DNA of 30,041 nucleotides from Pedobacter sp. UBA1654 (GCA_002320935.1 DCLG01000030.1:3554-33594); one strand, 5' to 3'. Shown: positions 1-7,652, counted from the stretch's first letter. Made by a program: numbers and translations. Notes: generated from the letters alone by a model not told the origin.

Positions 1-95
1 CTTTTGTAAGACTATTTTCTCTTTGCCGTTTAGGGTTCAAATTATACAGCTAAAAGAAAAAAATAGGGTGGTGAGTATACTCTGCTCTTGAGACA
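1..95 (+). repeat. Diverged 3' part of the dispersed ~237-bp repeat
   Basis: The stretch carries the internal block ACAGCTAAAAGAAAA (near 47-61), then GAGTATAC and ends in CTGCTCTTGAGAC. These match, in order, the ACAGCTAAAAGAAAATACAC, CGGTATAC and motif blocks of the better copies at 211-462 and 21956-22206. The 5' part lies outside the window or has decayed. It is the first of three consecutive units at the window start. Confidence 0.5.
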
Positions 96-210
96 ATTTG
101 ATTTTATGATTGTATAATATATAGTATTTGATATTAAAATATAAATATATAATGATATAAATATATCTTAATGTGGTTCTTGCTTGAGATAATGATTAAT
201 GGAAGATATC
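96..210 (+). repeat. Strongly decayed unit of the same repeat
   Basis: This AT-rich stretch keeps TAGTATTTGATAT and an ATAAATATATAATGATATAAATATATC palindrome-like region, corresponding to the first half of the repeat. It is followed by a half motif CTTGCTTGAGAT at about 179-190. It lies between the two better-preserved units and suggests a short tandem array. Alignment is by eye. Confidence 0.35.
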
Positions 211-462
211 TTCCTTTTCTGAGACTCAATGTTCTTTTTTAGAGAAGGTACTATTTAGTATTCGATATATAGATATAAACACATCATAATATCTTTATAT
301 CAGATTAAAAATTTATCTTTTCTTTTTTGTTGTATTTGGGATAACCTGAGTAAACCTACAGCTAAAAGAAAATACACTTAATTGGGTCGGTATACTATAA
401 TGGTATTGATACCATGCGGCTCAACTATGATAGGAGAGCACTTAAGCTTCGTTTTCTGAGAC
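211..462 (+). repeat. Dispersed repeat, copy A, flanked by 15-base direct repeats
   Basis: The unit starts with TTCCTTTTCTGAGAC (211-225) and ends with TTCGTTTTCTGAGAC (448-462), 237 bp from motif to motif. Inside are an AT-rich imperfect palindrome around GATATATAGATAT, then TTTGTTGTATTTGG, a CTGAGTAAACCTACAGCTAA block, a GGTCGGTATACTATAAT block and GGTATTGATACC, which is itself a short palindrome. The degenerate hairpin ACTATGATAGGAGAGC lies just before the 3' motif. Copy C at 21956-22206 matches along the whole length at nearly the same spacing (236 bp). Confidence 0.85.
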
Positions 463-919
463 TACGTAATTGTGTCTAAATTGTCCAAACCAGGTTGAAG
501 TTATGTGGAACAAAATTCATTAGATTTAGTTGCAAGAAGCCTTAGACAAAGACTACAATCCACAAGTCGAGGCGGGCTAAAACCGAATTCAGAAATTTGG
601 TCAATTTCTGTTTCGAGAAATTATTGCCTATTTTAAACTATCTAAAAACCAATATCATGTCATTACGCTTTCTCTTCCTGATTATTTTTTTGATCTGCCC
701 GATTGTCCTGCGATGCCAAAACCCTTCAACACCGCCTACTGATTAATTCAAATCGCTTCAACCTTTTTGGTCGCGCTAAAAAATCAACAAAACAAGCAAA
801 GGCAATACGGTTTCCCGTAAAATTTTGATCCCCGATTTCGCGACATTGTTCCATACAGGCTGAATTGGGTTGCAGCAGCTTTCAGGGGATACCCGGACTT
901 AAGTATAAAAATAATCCAA
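463..919. other. Intergenic region before the PHP-ATPase gene
   Basis: This 457-bp region lies between repeat copy A and the PHP-ATPase start. It contains one 29-codon reading frame (657-746, listed separately). Composition rises in GC from about 560 onward, so the edge of the foreign-looking module may lie here rather than at the gene start. No clear promoter match was found. Confidence 0.5.
657..746 (+). CDS. Possible 29-aa hydrophobic peptide or lipoprotein remnant
   Basis: The frame reads MSLRFLFLIIFLICPIVL then RCQNPSTPPTD and stop. It is a hydrophobic signal-like segment followed by a short polar tail with a cysteine near the end of the hydrophobic stretch. It could be a tiny lipoprotein, a leader peptide, or the leftover 5' end of a truncated lipoprotein gene. 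There is no strong ribosome binding site. Called on composition only. Confidence 0.25.
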   Translation: MSLRFLFLIIFLICPIVLRCQNPSTPPTD

Positions 920-3058
920 ATGAAAATAGATATTCACGTCCATACCAAAAAGGTGAAAACCGGCGATGCAGAAAGCAGGAACATAACTGCCGAACGCTTT
1001 AACGAGATCATCCGGTCCACCGAGGTCAGGATATTGGCGGTCACCAACCATAACCATTTTGATTTTGAACAGTATACCCAAATCAGCAAATCGGTAGCTG
1101 ATGTCTGCCAGATCTGGCCAGGCATCGAACTGGACATCCTGGAAAATTCCAAGCGTGCCCATCTGCTGGTCATTGCAAACCCCAAACATGCCGAAGCATT
1201 CAACGATCGTTGCGAGAAAATCATGCAAGGACAGAATGTGAACACTTTTGCCATTTCCATTGCAGATACCGTCGCAAACTTCGGAGACTTGGACTGCATA
1301 TTCATCGCGCATTACATGAACAAAACGCCTAACCTTGGCGATGAAGAACTTGAGGTTTTGTCCTCGCTTATCAGCAATCCTAGGAGAATCATCAAAGAGG
1401 CCGCGAATTCCATTTCCGCCGGTATCTTCATCAGCCACGGCCACAATTCTATCTATGGCTCCGATATCCAAAATTGGGATGACTATGAAGTCCTGTCCCA
1501 TGAACTCCCGGATTTACGCCTGCCAGTTGACAGCTTTGAACAGTTCTGTCTCTTGCTGGATAAAAGCGAGGCCACGATCAATACCATCCTACGGAAGAAG
1601 ACCTGTGACAAAATTACCATCGCTCCCTTCAGCGCAGCAGAGATCATGAACTTGGATATATACAACGATATCAATATTCTTTTCGGCTCCAAAGGGACCG
1701 GAAAAACCGATATCCTCAAAAGCCTTTCTGCCTATTACAACACCATCGGCTACACCACCAGCGTCTATATGTCCAATGACAGACACGTTAATGATGTATT
1801 CAACCTGCGTGGGCAGAATTACAATGCGGACGCGGCTGATTTCGGCATCGAAGAATGTGACGTGGAGATTGAATTTATCAAGACCGCTACCGAAGTGTCC
1901 ATCACCAGTATAGGCAAATATAAACAGCATTTTTCTGGCGAAGAGACCAATAAGATTGCCCAAAAGCTCAAAATAAAAACCATCGACTTCATAGATGAAG
2001 CGCGCGCCATAGAGGCGCTGGAGGAAGTCAGCGGGATCCTCGATGAATTTAAGGTATTTAGGGACTTTCTCAGCGAAAATCCCCTAGTCGTAAACCTTGT
2101 CGAAACCGACCTGATCGATGAACTAGTCGATGTTTTGGAGCGCATCCTGCTCAGTCTTAAGTCGAAGGTCAATGATCAGTTTCTGGAATCCGGTTCCTTA
2201 AGGCTCTTGAACCAGATTGTAAGCATATTCAACCAGGAGATTACCAAAAAGACCGGCGTTCCCCAAAAACCGAGCGGTACGGGATTCACCGATTATGCTA
2301 GAAACCGTATCAAGATCGAGCAGAATATCACAAAAATAACACATGCTATCAATTCGCCGATCCTGCCACTTGAGGAATATGCCGGAAATCTCGGTGAAAA
2401 AGGCAAGCTCTTCTGCAGGACCACCCTTATGATCCAGAACGGATCTTTCGTCAACGGCGCCTACGAGACGGTCAAAAACATTAACAAAACCCCGCAAAAG
2501 GACTTTGCCAATAACATCATATCCATTTCCAAGCATATCTACAGCAATGACCTTTTTGAAAAAATTGCCAACCTGAAACACATTGAGGGCATCGAGGATA
2601 TCCGCGGCATCAGCGACCTATTGCAGTTCAACCGGGTCTTTGTACTGGATGGTAACCTGTACAGTCCTTCGAATGGCGAATCGTCCATGATTCTGCTGCA
2701 CAAGGAGCTCACAGAAGACAAGGAGATCTACCTGATAGACGAACCGGAAAAAAGCCTGGGAAATGACTACATCAACGATGTCATAGTGCCCATTATTAAA
2801 GAAAAGGCACTGCTGGGCAAAAAAGTGATCATTGCCACACATGATGCCAATATCGCCGTCAGGACCCTGCCTTATAATTCGATCTACCGGCTCAGAGAAA
2901 ATGGCCTATATTACACTATGACGGGAAATCCGTTTTTCAATACACTTAAATGCATCAACGGATCCCGAGCTGAACTGGACTGGAAAGAAATTAGCATGAA
3001 AACATTAGAAGGGGGCAAATCGGCCTTTGGAGAGAGAGGTAAAATATATGGAAACTAA
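920..3058 (+). CDS. PHP-domain ATPase (TrlF-like AAA/ABC-type ATPase), putative defence protein
   Basis: A 712-aa protein. The N-terminal PHP phosphoesterase-like domain (about 1-230) has IDIHVHT (H6, H8), TNHNH (H44, H46), PGIE (E70), H81 and IAHYMNK (H131). The usual final GSD-x-H site reads GSDIQNW, with Gln for His, so one metal ligand may be lost. The ATPase domain follows: Walker A GSKGTGKT (256-263), a helical middle region, Walker B YLIDEPE (D607, E608) and an H-loop ATHD (H641), giving ABC/SMC-type head architecture. PHP-ATPase fusions of this layout occur in bacterial defence islands, so a role in phage or plasmid defence is inferred. The gene overlaps the next by 11 bp. Sampled stretches are near 50% GC with C/G-rich third positions, unlike the neighbours, which suggests transfer. 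Confidence 0.85.
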   Translation: MKIDIHVHTKKVKTGDAESRNITAERFNEIIRSTEVRILAVTNHNHFDFEQYTQISKSVADVCQIWPGIELDILENSKRAHLLVIANPKHAEAFNDRCEKIMQGQNVNTFAISIADTVANFGDLDCIFIAHYMNKTPNLGDEELEVLSSLISNPRRIIKEAANSISAGIFISHGHNSIYGSDIQNWDDYEVLSHELPDLRLPVDSFEQFCLLLDKSEATINTILRKKTCDKITIAPFSAAEIMNLDIYNDINILFGSKGTGKTDILKSLSAYYNTIGYTTSVYMSNDRHVNDVFNLRGQNYNADAADFGIEECDVEIEFIKTATEVSITSIGKYKQHFSGEETNKIAQKLKIKTIDFIDEARAIEALEEVSGILDEFKVFRDFLSENPLVVNLVETDLIDELVDVLERILLSLKSKVNDQFLESGSLRLLNQIVSIFNQEITKKTGVPQKPSGTGFTDYARNRIKIEQNITKITHAINSPILPLEEYAGNLGEKGKLFCRTTLMIQNGSFVNGAYETVKNINKTPQKDFANNIISISKHIYSNDLFEKIANLKHIEGIEDIRGISDLLQFNRVFVLDGNLYSPSNGESSMILLHKELTEDKEIYLIDEPEKSLGNDYINDVIVPIIKEKALLGKKVIIATHDANIAVRTLPYNSIYRLRENGLYYTMTGNPFFNTLKCINGSRAELDWKEISMKTLEGGKSAFGERGKIYGN

Positions 3059-3395
3059 AACAGCTACAATCAAAAGACAAACCGACCAGAGCAAGCTCGT
3101 ACTCCAGGGCCAGACAGGCAGCTTTGAGATCATTTTAACTGAGGATAATCCAAATAACATTAAAGGTGTTTTCAATCTGATCCTAAAGGAACTAAAAAAG
3201 GGGCTGATCCAATTTGAGCTGACCGACGATAAGGAGGATATGTACCACCACATTTGCAAAGAATACATTAGGCAGCTTAATGCCGAGATGACCACGATCT
3301 ATGAAGAACTCGAAAGGCACGAACTGCTGGAGCAGGTAAACGGAGCTGCAGCTGCCGGGGCTCCGGAGGTTGGGGAAAAACAAGATAAAGGATAG
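3048..3395 (+). CDS. Small acidic partner of the PHP-ATPase, function unknown
   Basis: A 115-aa protein. I chose ATG 3048 over the upstream TTG at 3027 because a purine-rich AGAGAGG stands 8-9 bases before the ATG. The start overlaps the end of the ATPase gene, so the two are almost certainly translationally coupled. The sequence is hydrophilic: a probable beta-rich N-terminal part (residues 10-40), then a charged helical region with coiled-coil character (IYEELERHELLEQV), ending in an Ala/Gly-rich acidic tail. No catalytic motif or membrane segment is visible. It may be an accessory, inhibitor or sensor subunit of the ATPase. I do not recognise the family. Confidence 0.8.
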   Translation: METKTATIKRQTDQSKLVLQGQTGSFEIILTEDNPNNIKGVFNLILKELKKGLIQFELTDDKEDMYHHICKEYIRQLNAEMTTIYEELERHELLEQVNGAAAAGAPEVGEKQDKG

Positions 3396-3633
3396 CGAAA
3401 GCCCTTTTACTTTGCTTGACTTGCCTAATTTTTATTTGCGATTTTCGATTTTCCCACAGGGCCCAAATCCAAGTGAGAGACGGTCGGCGCATTAGAAAGC
3501 ATCTTGAGCAATGGTCCTTTAAATAAACCATTGTTTAACTTTAAACCGCTAGATTTTTAAACTATGCTTAACCTGAGCCGGCTTAAATCTTCACTATCCC
3601 GAACGATTTTAGGTAATATTTATCTGTAAAGTA
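3396..3633. other. Intergenic region with inverted repeat after the ATPase module
   Basis: No gene is visible. A perfect 7-bp inverted repeat, CAATGGT (3509-3515) and ACCATTG (3527-3533) with an 11-base loop, lies about 115 bp after the module's last stop and could be a weak terminator. Composition falls back to AT-rich from about 3520, so the foreign module probably ends near here. Confidence 0.4.
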
Positions 3634-3648
3634 TTCCTTTTCTGAGAC
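3634..3648 (+). repeat. Orphan 15-base motif site
   Basis: TTCCTTTTCTGAGAC, identical to the 5' end motif of repeat copy A, without the rest of the repeat. Together with the motif at 448-462 it brackets the higher-GC PHP-ATPase module. No hairpin is evident directly upstream. Confidence 0.75.
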
Positions 3649-3692
3649 AATCACAACTGGTATTAAGTGCCGATTTAATAAATGTAAGCAGT

Positions 3693-4991
3693 TTATTTTG
3701 AGGCATGTAGTTCTTTTGCATATACAATTTTTCCATCCTTGATAACCATATAAACATTGAAAAGAGCATTACGGAAATCTTTCTGAAGGTTGCCATCAAA
3801 GATTACTAAGTTCGCCTTCACGCCTTGTTTGATGATTCCCAATTTTCCCTCTTGCCCAATAGCCTTGGCAGCATTGAGGGTCGCAGTTTGAAGTGATTCC
3901 TCTATCGTGAGGCCTTCTTCCACATAAGCGATTAACATTTCCTTTGCTGCATCGCCACGCGACACTAGAAGGTCGAAATAGGCATCTGAACCAGCCACCA
4001 GAAGAATCTTTTCTTTTTTAGCACGCAATAATCGCTCACGTAGTGGCCCTAGCTCCGTACGAATGGCAACTGTATCGTGAGTGGTTTGCCCTTGGGATTT
4101 TTGGGTTTGAATAATGCTGTTGAAGGAAGGATCAGTCGGCACCATATATATCTTCTTTGCTGCCATCTTCTTCCATAGCGTATCATTGACATAGTAGGCA
4201 TGCTCAATGCCATCTACTCCGGCCTCAATCGCACTTGCCATGCTTTCTCCGCCAGTGCTGTGCGCAGTTACTTTCAACCCATGTGCATGTGCCGTTTTAA
4301 CTATTGCCTTCATCTCTTCCAACTCTAACCCTAAACGTTCACCAAACGCTACAATCTTTATTACGTCTACGCCGTTGTTGACATGTTCTTTTACGGCCTG
4401 AACTGCATCTTCAACACCACTGACAACTCGATACTCCTTTTGAGTAATTGTATTCCGTTCATCATAGGGCAACTGATAAAATTGTCCATCCATTGCACTA
4501 ATGATGGGCCCTGATCCAAACATATGAGGTCCATTTACATAGCCCTTTCTTATTGCGGAAGCTAGCTCCATATCAAGGTAATGACCTGAGTTACCCAAGT
4601 CTCTTATTGCAGTAAACCCTGCATTCAGATACTCTCTAGCGTAACTGGCACCTCTGAGGACACGTCTTGCCGGCGAGTTGATCCAAGAATCAATAGCAAG
4701 ATTTTCGGACGGCTTCTGGTTTGTCAAAAAATGCGTATGTGCATCAATAAGACCAGGAGAGATCGAACCTGCAGGCAACTTAATTACTTGTGCGGTTGGA
4801 GGAATCTTAATAGATTGTCCGACTGCCTTTATTTGGTCACCCTCAATCCAAATCATTTGGTTCTCCAAAAAGCGGTTAGACTCTGAGTTATAAAGCAGTC
4901 CAACTTCTATAATTATAGATTTAGGTTGTGCAATCCCAACTAGGGGAAACACGAGTGCAAATAAATACAGTATATATCTCGCTAGCATCAT
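3693..4991 (-). CDS. Secreted metal-dependent amidohydrolase (imidazolonepropionase/prolidase-like)
   Basis: A 432-aa protein with an N-terminal signal peptide (ARYILYLFALVFPLVGIAQ). Amidohydrolase-superfamily motifs are in order: PGLIDAHTH (H85, H87), VIKIVAFG (K212, the likely carboxylated lysine), VTAHS (H244), IEHAYY (H264) and AGSDAYFD (D336). A C-terminal strand region (ANLVIFDGNL) belongs to the small composite domain. Length and motifs fit the TIM-barrel enzymes annotated as imidazolonepropionase-like or Xaa-Pro dipeptidases. They hydrolyse amide bonds in small molecules or peptides, probably in the periplasm. The substrate cannot be told. It is a single gene, transcribed away from the methyltransferase. 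Confidence 0.9.
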   Translation of the reverse strand: MMLARYILYLFALVFPLVGIAQPKSIIIEVGLLYNSESNRFLENQMIWIEGDQIKAVGQSIKIPPTAQVIKLPAGSISPGLIDAHTHFLTNQKPSENLAIDSWINSPARRVLRGASYAREYLNAGFTAIRDLGNSGHYLDMELASAIRKGYVNGPHMFGSGPIISAMDGQFYQLPYDERNTITQKEYRVVSGVEDAVQAVKEHVNNGVDVIKIVAFGERLGLELEEMKAIVKTAHAHGLKVTAHSTGGESMASAIEAGVDGIEHAYYVNDTLWKKMAAKKIYMVPTDPSFNSIIQTQKSQGQTTHDTVAIRTELGPLRERLLRAKKEKILLVAGSDAYFDLLVSRGDAAKEMLIAYVEEGLTIEESLQTATLNAAKAIGQEGKLGIIKQGVKANLVIFDGNLQKDFRNALFNVYMVIKDGKIVYAKELHASK

Positions 4992-5163
4992 AAAGAGAAA
5001 ACCAGGTTAATTACTTATTTAATATAAGGAATTTTGTTTGCTAGCAAAAAAGACAGCTCATATACCATAACTTCTTTTTACAGACTATGATAGGTTAAAC
5101 CTTGTGTGCAAACAATAAAATATATCATTTGGGGTTGAATATAACTAGGCAGTCAGTTCATAT

Positions 5164-5772
5164 ATGGAAAAAGGTGAGAGTAAGGATGTGTTTAAAGTTT
5201 ACGACAGAATTGCCCATTGGTTTTCTAAAAATAGAAATGTCGAATTAATTGAAAAAAGCTACTTAGACAAACTAATTAAGATTCTTCCTAACCAGGGCAA
5301 TGTTCTAGATCTTGGGTGCGGTACTGGCAAGCCAATCCTGGAATACCTCCTTAGTAAAAATTTGAAAGTTACCGGAGTCGATGCAAGTTGTGAAATGCTT
5401 GAAATTGCTAAATCGAACTTTCCTCAGGTAGAATTTATTTTACAGGATATGCGAGTTCTTAAAATAAGTAAGAGGTTTGACGCCATAATTGCATGGCATA
5501 GCTTTTTTCATTTGCCGGCGGCTGATCAACCTGCAATGTTTAAGCTTTTTGAAGAACACCTTAATTGTAACGGAATTTTACTTTTTACTTCTGGACCTGA
5601 GAAGGGAGAAGCATGGGGAATGAACGGTGGAGAAAACCTATTTCATGCCTCCTTGGACCAAAAGGAGTATAAGGGCTTGTTGAGTAAACATAATTTTAAA
5701 GTTCTTAATCGCGTTGTGAAAGATCCTGATTGTGGTTATGCTACAATTTGGATCGCACAATACTCCTCATAA
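5164..5772 (+). CDS. Class I SAM-dependent methyltransferase
   Basis: A 202-aa single-domain Rossmann methyltransferase. Motif I is VLDLGCGTGKP (about residues 48-58), the acidic end of strand 2 is GVDAS, the motif II region is EFILQDMRVL, and post-motif FDAIIAWHSFFHL occupies strand 4. These place it with the UbiE/Tam-like small-molecule methyltransferases. The substrate is unknown. Its 3' end overlaps the convergent RRM gene by 6 bp, so the two stop codons share sequence. The nearest upstream neighbour is divergent. It is probably cytoplasmic, with no signal or membrane segment. Confidence 0.9.
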   Translation: MEKGESKDVFKVYDRIAHWFSKNRNVELIEKSYLDKLIKILPNQGNVLDLGCGTGKPILEYLLSKNLKVTGVDASCEMLEIAKSNFPQVEFILQDMRVLKISKRFDAIIAWHSFFHLPAADQPAMFKLFEEHLNCNGILLFTSGPEKGEAWGMNGGENLFHASLDQKEYKGLLSKHNFKVLNRVVKDPDCGYATIWIAQYSS

Positions 5773-6138
5773 TCTACGATTTACCCTAGGCCGTTTCTTC
5801 TTTGAAGTAGCCTCACTGGTGACCCTTTCGTAAATTGGTTGGAGTGTAGGTGAAAATTGCTCAGTAGAAGTGCTATGAGCTTTCTCTTTCACCAGGTTGA
5901 TAGTCAGATTATTTTTTTTCCTAATCGGCTTACCATCCATATAACTAATTACATTCTCTGCAGCTTCAATGTTAGCCATTTCTAAAAATCCATAACCTTT
6001 GCAGTTTTTAGTTAACCGGTCTCTAACAATTTTTATGGTTAGTACTTCCCCATAAATAGCCAGCAGCTGGACTAGTTCAATTTCTTCAATGTCCGGTGGT
6101 AATCCACCGACAAATAATTTTACTATGGTTTTCTCCAT
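5767..6138 (-). CDS. RRM-domain RNA-binding protein, paralogue 1
   Basis: A 123-aa protein with one RNA recognition motif near the N terminus: RNP2 LFVGGL (residues 8-13) and RNP1 KGYGFLEM (47-54), followed by a basic tail ending KKKRPRVNRRL. Start chosen at ATG 6138: an upstream TTG is in frame, but the paralogue at 29225-29590 starts at the equivalent Met (MEKPIVK). Proteins of this size with a single RRM are widespread in Bacteroidota and bind single-stranded RNA, probably as post-transcriptional regulators. The two copies share most residues across the RRM and the last 25 residues, and differ in the linker. A Bacteroidota-type promoter ends only 7 bases before the ATG. Confidence 0.92.
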   Translation of the reverse strand: MEKTIVKLFVGGLPPDIEEIELVQLLAIYGEVLTIKIVRDRLTKNCKGYGFLEMANIEAAENVISYMDGKPIRKKNNLTINLVKEKAHSTSTEQFSPTLQPIYERVTSEATSKKKRPRVNRRL

Positions 6139-6145
6139 CAATCCC

Positions 6146-6177
6146 CAAATATATGTTTGATCTATAAGAGGTACAAA
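6146..6177 (-). promoter_or_regulatory. Bacteroidota-type promoter of RRM paralogue 1
   Basis: On the minus strand TTTG (6177-6174) is followed after exactly 20 bases by TATATTTG (6153-6146), a full match to the -33/-7 consensus TTTG-N19-21-TAnnTTTG. The ATG is 7 bases downstream, so the transcript should be leaderless or nearly so. The block 6155-6178 is conserved at 22 of 24 positions upstream of the second RRM gene and includes GTTTG and CAAAC half-sites facing each other. Confidence 0.75.
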
Positions 6178-6253
6178 CGCAAGAGTTAACCGTAATATTT
6201 TAATGTCCGATTACAATGTCCTCTAATCACTAGCATGGAACCAATAGGCGATC

Positions 6254-6485
6254 TTCTTACCCTTGGACAAAGCACTGTTTAGGCGGTAATATTTAGATAT
6301 AAACATATAATGATACCTATATATCAATTTTACAATTAACTAGGATTTTCTTTTTGTTGCATCTAAGAGTACGTAAGTTACAGCTAAATGAAAATGAATT
6401 CAATTTGGGGTCGGTATACTATAATGCTATTGAAATTATGTGGCTCACTCTGCTAGGAGTGTGCCTAAGCTTCCTTTTTTGAGAC
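6254..6485 (+). repeat. Dispersed repeat, copy B
   Basis: The 5' motif is degenerate (TTCTTACCCTTGGAC). Then follow AAAGCACTGTTTAG, the AT-rich palindrome (ATATTTAGATAT ... ATACCTATATATC), TTTTTGTTGCAT, ACAGCTAAATGAAAAT, GGGTCGGTATACTATAAT and the hairpin CACTC-TGCTAG-GAGTG. It ends in TTCCTTTTTTGAGAC (6471-6485). Similarity to copy C runs about 20 bases beyond the motif (AAATGT..G.AAGCGCCTAC). It lies between the RRM gene and a membrane-protein gene. Confidence 0.8.
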
Positions 6486-6538
6486 AAATGTATGTAAGCG
6501 CCTACAATTGGAGATAGCAGTTTTTTAATCTTCCAGAA

Positions 6539-7000
6539 TTAAAAATTGCTAAGTGCCTTATTCATTGTACGGAGGGTGATATTGATCTCAACAAGAAATA
6601 AGAGCGTATAAATGCCTATAATGATCAAAAAAGGGACGAAAGTAACCAGAGTAGTTGTTTCTCTTATAATTCCTATTAGCCCAGTAAATAACCCAAAAAC
6701 AAGCAATCCCATAATTCCTATTGATATAGCACTAGGTCTTATTCTATAATTTTTAGCCGAAGAATTTTTAGATAAACTAATGATCAATTTTGGCAAGAAG
6801 AATTCAAACGAAGTTTTAAGTCTAGTAAACTTCAGGTCTTTATCGTCTTCTAGTCCATAAAAGATCTTATCTGTACCAATGTTGACGGTGTGGAACTTAA
6901 AATCTAACGAGATTTTTTCCTTCATTGAAGCTTTTCTTAAGGAAGCTTCTGCCTGCGACTGATTCAGATCTAATGGAAGAAGAATAGTTCTAAAGTACAT
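6539..7000 (-). CDS. Two-helix membrane protein, function unknown
   Basis: A 153-aa protein. The first 95 residues are soluble and charged. Two hydrophobic helices follow, IGIMGLLVFGLFTGLIGI and LVTFVPFLIIIGIYTLLFL, then a short tail. The N-terminal part lies outside the membrane bilayer and may be the functional domain. No known motif is recognised. The gene stands alone in a 620-bp interval between two copies of the 15-base motif (6471-6485 and 7106-7120). A -7 box (TATCTTTG at 7019-7026) is 18 bases before the ATG. Confidence 0.8.
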   Translation of the reverse strand: MYFRTILLPLDLNQSQAEASLRKASMKEKISLDFKFHTVNIGTDKIFYGLEDDKDLKFTRLKTSFEFFLPKLIISLSKNSSAKNYRIRPSAISIGIMGLLVFGLFTGLIGIIRETTTLVTFVPFLIIIGIYTLLFLVEINITLRTMNKALSNF

Positions 7001-7018
7001 GATAGTAAGCGTTTAATC

Positions 7019-7089
7019 CAAAGATATTATTTTTTCAGTGGCCTGTGCAGTACGCAGCCAACTTAACCTAGATAAATGGCTTACTGCAC
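7019..7089 (-). promoter_or_regulatory. Promoter -7 box with inverted repeat in place of the -33 box
   Basis: On the minus strand TATCTTTG (7026-7019) matches TAnnTTTG. No TTTG is found 19-21 bases upstream. That position falls within one arm of a perfect 8-bp inverted repeat, GTGCAGTA (7045-7052) and TACTGCAC (7082-7089). The repeat could be an operator for an activator, or a hairpin belonging to the motif site at 7106. Confidence 0.4.
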
Positions 7090-7105
7090 AAACATGTAAG
7101 AATAC

Positions 7106-7120
7106 TTCCTTTTCTCAGGC
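7106..7120 (+). repeat. Degenerate orphan motif site
   Basis: TTCCTTTTCTCAGGC matches 12 of 15 positions of the repeat-end motif and lies 16 bases after the 8-bp inverted repeat at 7045-7089. It is in the same orientation as all other sites. Confidence 0.5.
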
Positions 7121-7217
7121 AGATCCTGGCTACTGATCTTGGTTATAACTCATGGTATTCCACTGGACATTCACAATTATTTTTTAGAAAGGCGGTAAAT
7201 AGGTCGTCTTATTATTA

Positions 7218-7385
7218 TTAGGCTGAGGTCTTAAAAAACCAAATAGATAATTGTACCAATCCCATAATCATGAAATAAGGCCAATATTTTTTATATGAAC
7301 TCCAGCCATCGTTAGATGAATACTTAAGCATAATGCCCAAAAACATGAGACAAACAGCTGAAAAAATTGATATAAAATTATTCAT
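7218..7385 (-). CDS. Small membrane protein (55 aa), function unknown
   Basis: A reading frame of 55 codons from ATG 7385 to TAA. Two hydrophobic segments, ISIFSAVCLMFLGIML (residues 5-20) and YWPYFMIMGLVQLSIWFF (34-51), are separated by a polar loop KYSSNDGWSSYKK. The hairpin-like two-helix layout with a charged loop is typical of genuine small membrane proteins and unlikely in random AT-rich sequence. It is the only gene in the 390-bp interval between motif sites at 7106 and 7510. Its role is unknown; single-interval small membrane proteins can be toxins or accessory proteins, but nothing here decides that. Confidence 0.65.
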   Translation of the reverse strand: MNNFISIFSAVCLMFLGIMLKYSSNDGWSSYKKYWPYFMIMGLVQLSIWFFKTSA

Positions 7386-7435
7386 GATGTTTAGTATAAA
7401 GCACTTAGAAAAGGATTTTTAATACGAAGTTAGGC

Positions 7436-7451
7436 GAATTTGAGCAAATTC
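7436..7451. repeat. Short perfect palindrome
   Basis: GAATTTG-AG-CAAATTC, 7-bp arms with a 2-base centre, 50 bp upstream of the small membrane protein gene. It may be an operator or part of the motif site at 7510. Confidence 0.45.
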
Positions 7452-7509
7452 ATGGAAGTCAAACTTACCTATAAATTTACTCAAGCGTAAATCTGGATTA
7501 GCCTATAGC

Positions 7510-7524
7510 TTCCTTTTTTGAGAC
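7510..7524 (+). repeat. Orphan 15-base motif site
   Basis: TTCCTTTTTTGAGAC is an exact copy of the 3' end motif of repeat copy B. The preceding bases CCTATAGC resemble the CCTAAGC that precedes the motif in copies B and C, so a little of the repeat end is kept. Confidence 0.75.
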
Positions 7525-7597
7525 GAATTCAAGCATTTACTTACCGGACCCAAAGCTAAAACAAGAACTTTAGGTTTTTTAAAGTGACCACTGCGTA

Positions 7598-7622
7598 ATT
7601 GTCGTTACGCTGTAACGACAAT
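7598..7622. repeat. Perfect 11-bp hairpin
   Basis: ATTGTCGTTAC (7598-7608), a 3-base loop GCT, and GTAACGACAAT (7612-7622) form an uninterrupted 11-bp stem. It lies 15 bases before the next motif site (7638) in a 114-bp interval that has no gene. There is no T-run directly after it on either strand, so it is not a standard intrinsic terminator. Confidence 0.8.
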
Positions 7623-7637
7623 GCTAACAGACGATTC

Positions 7638-7652
7638 TTCGTTTTCTAAAAC
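7638..7652 (+). repeat. Degenerate orphan motif site
   Basis: TTCGTTTTCTAAAAC matches the motif at 13 of 15 positions and follows the 11-bp hairpin. Together with the site at 7510 it delimits a gene-free interval of 114 bp. Confidence 0.55.

Noticed and set aside
448..6485. Motif plus hairpin as ordinary rho-independent terminators
   Set aside because: The T-rich part of the motif starts 7-15 bases after the hairpin rather than directly after it, the sites do not consistently follow gene ends on the plus strand, and the GAGAC end is conserved, which a terminator would not need.
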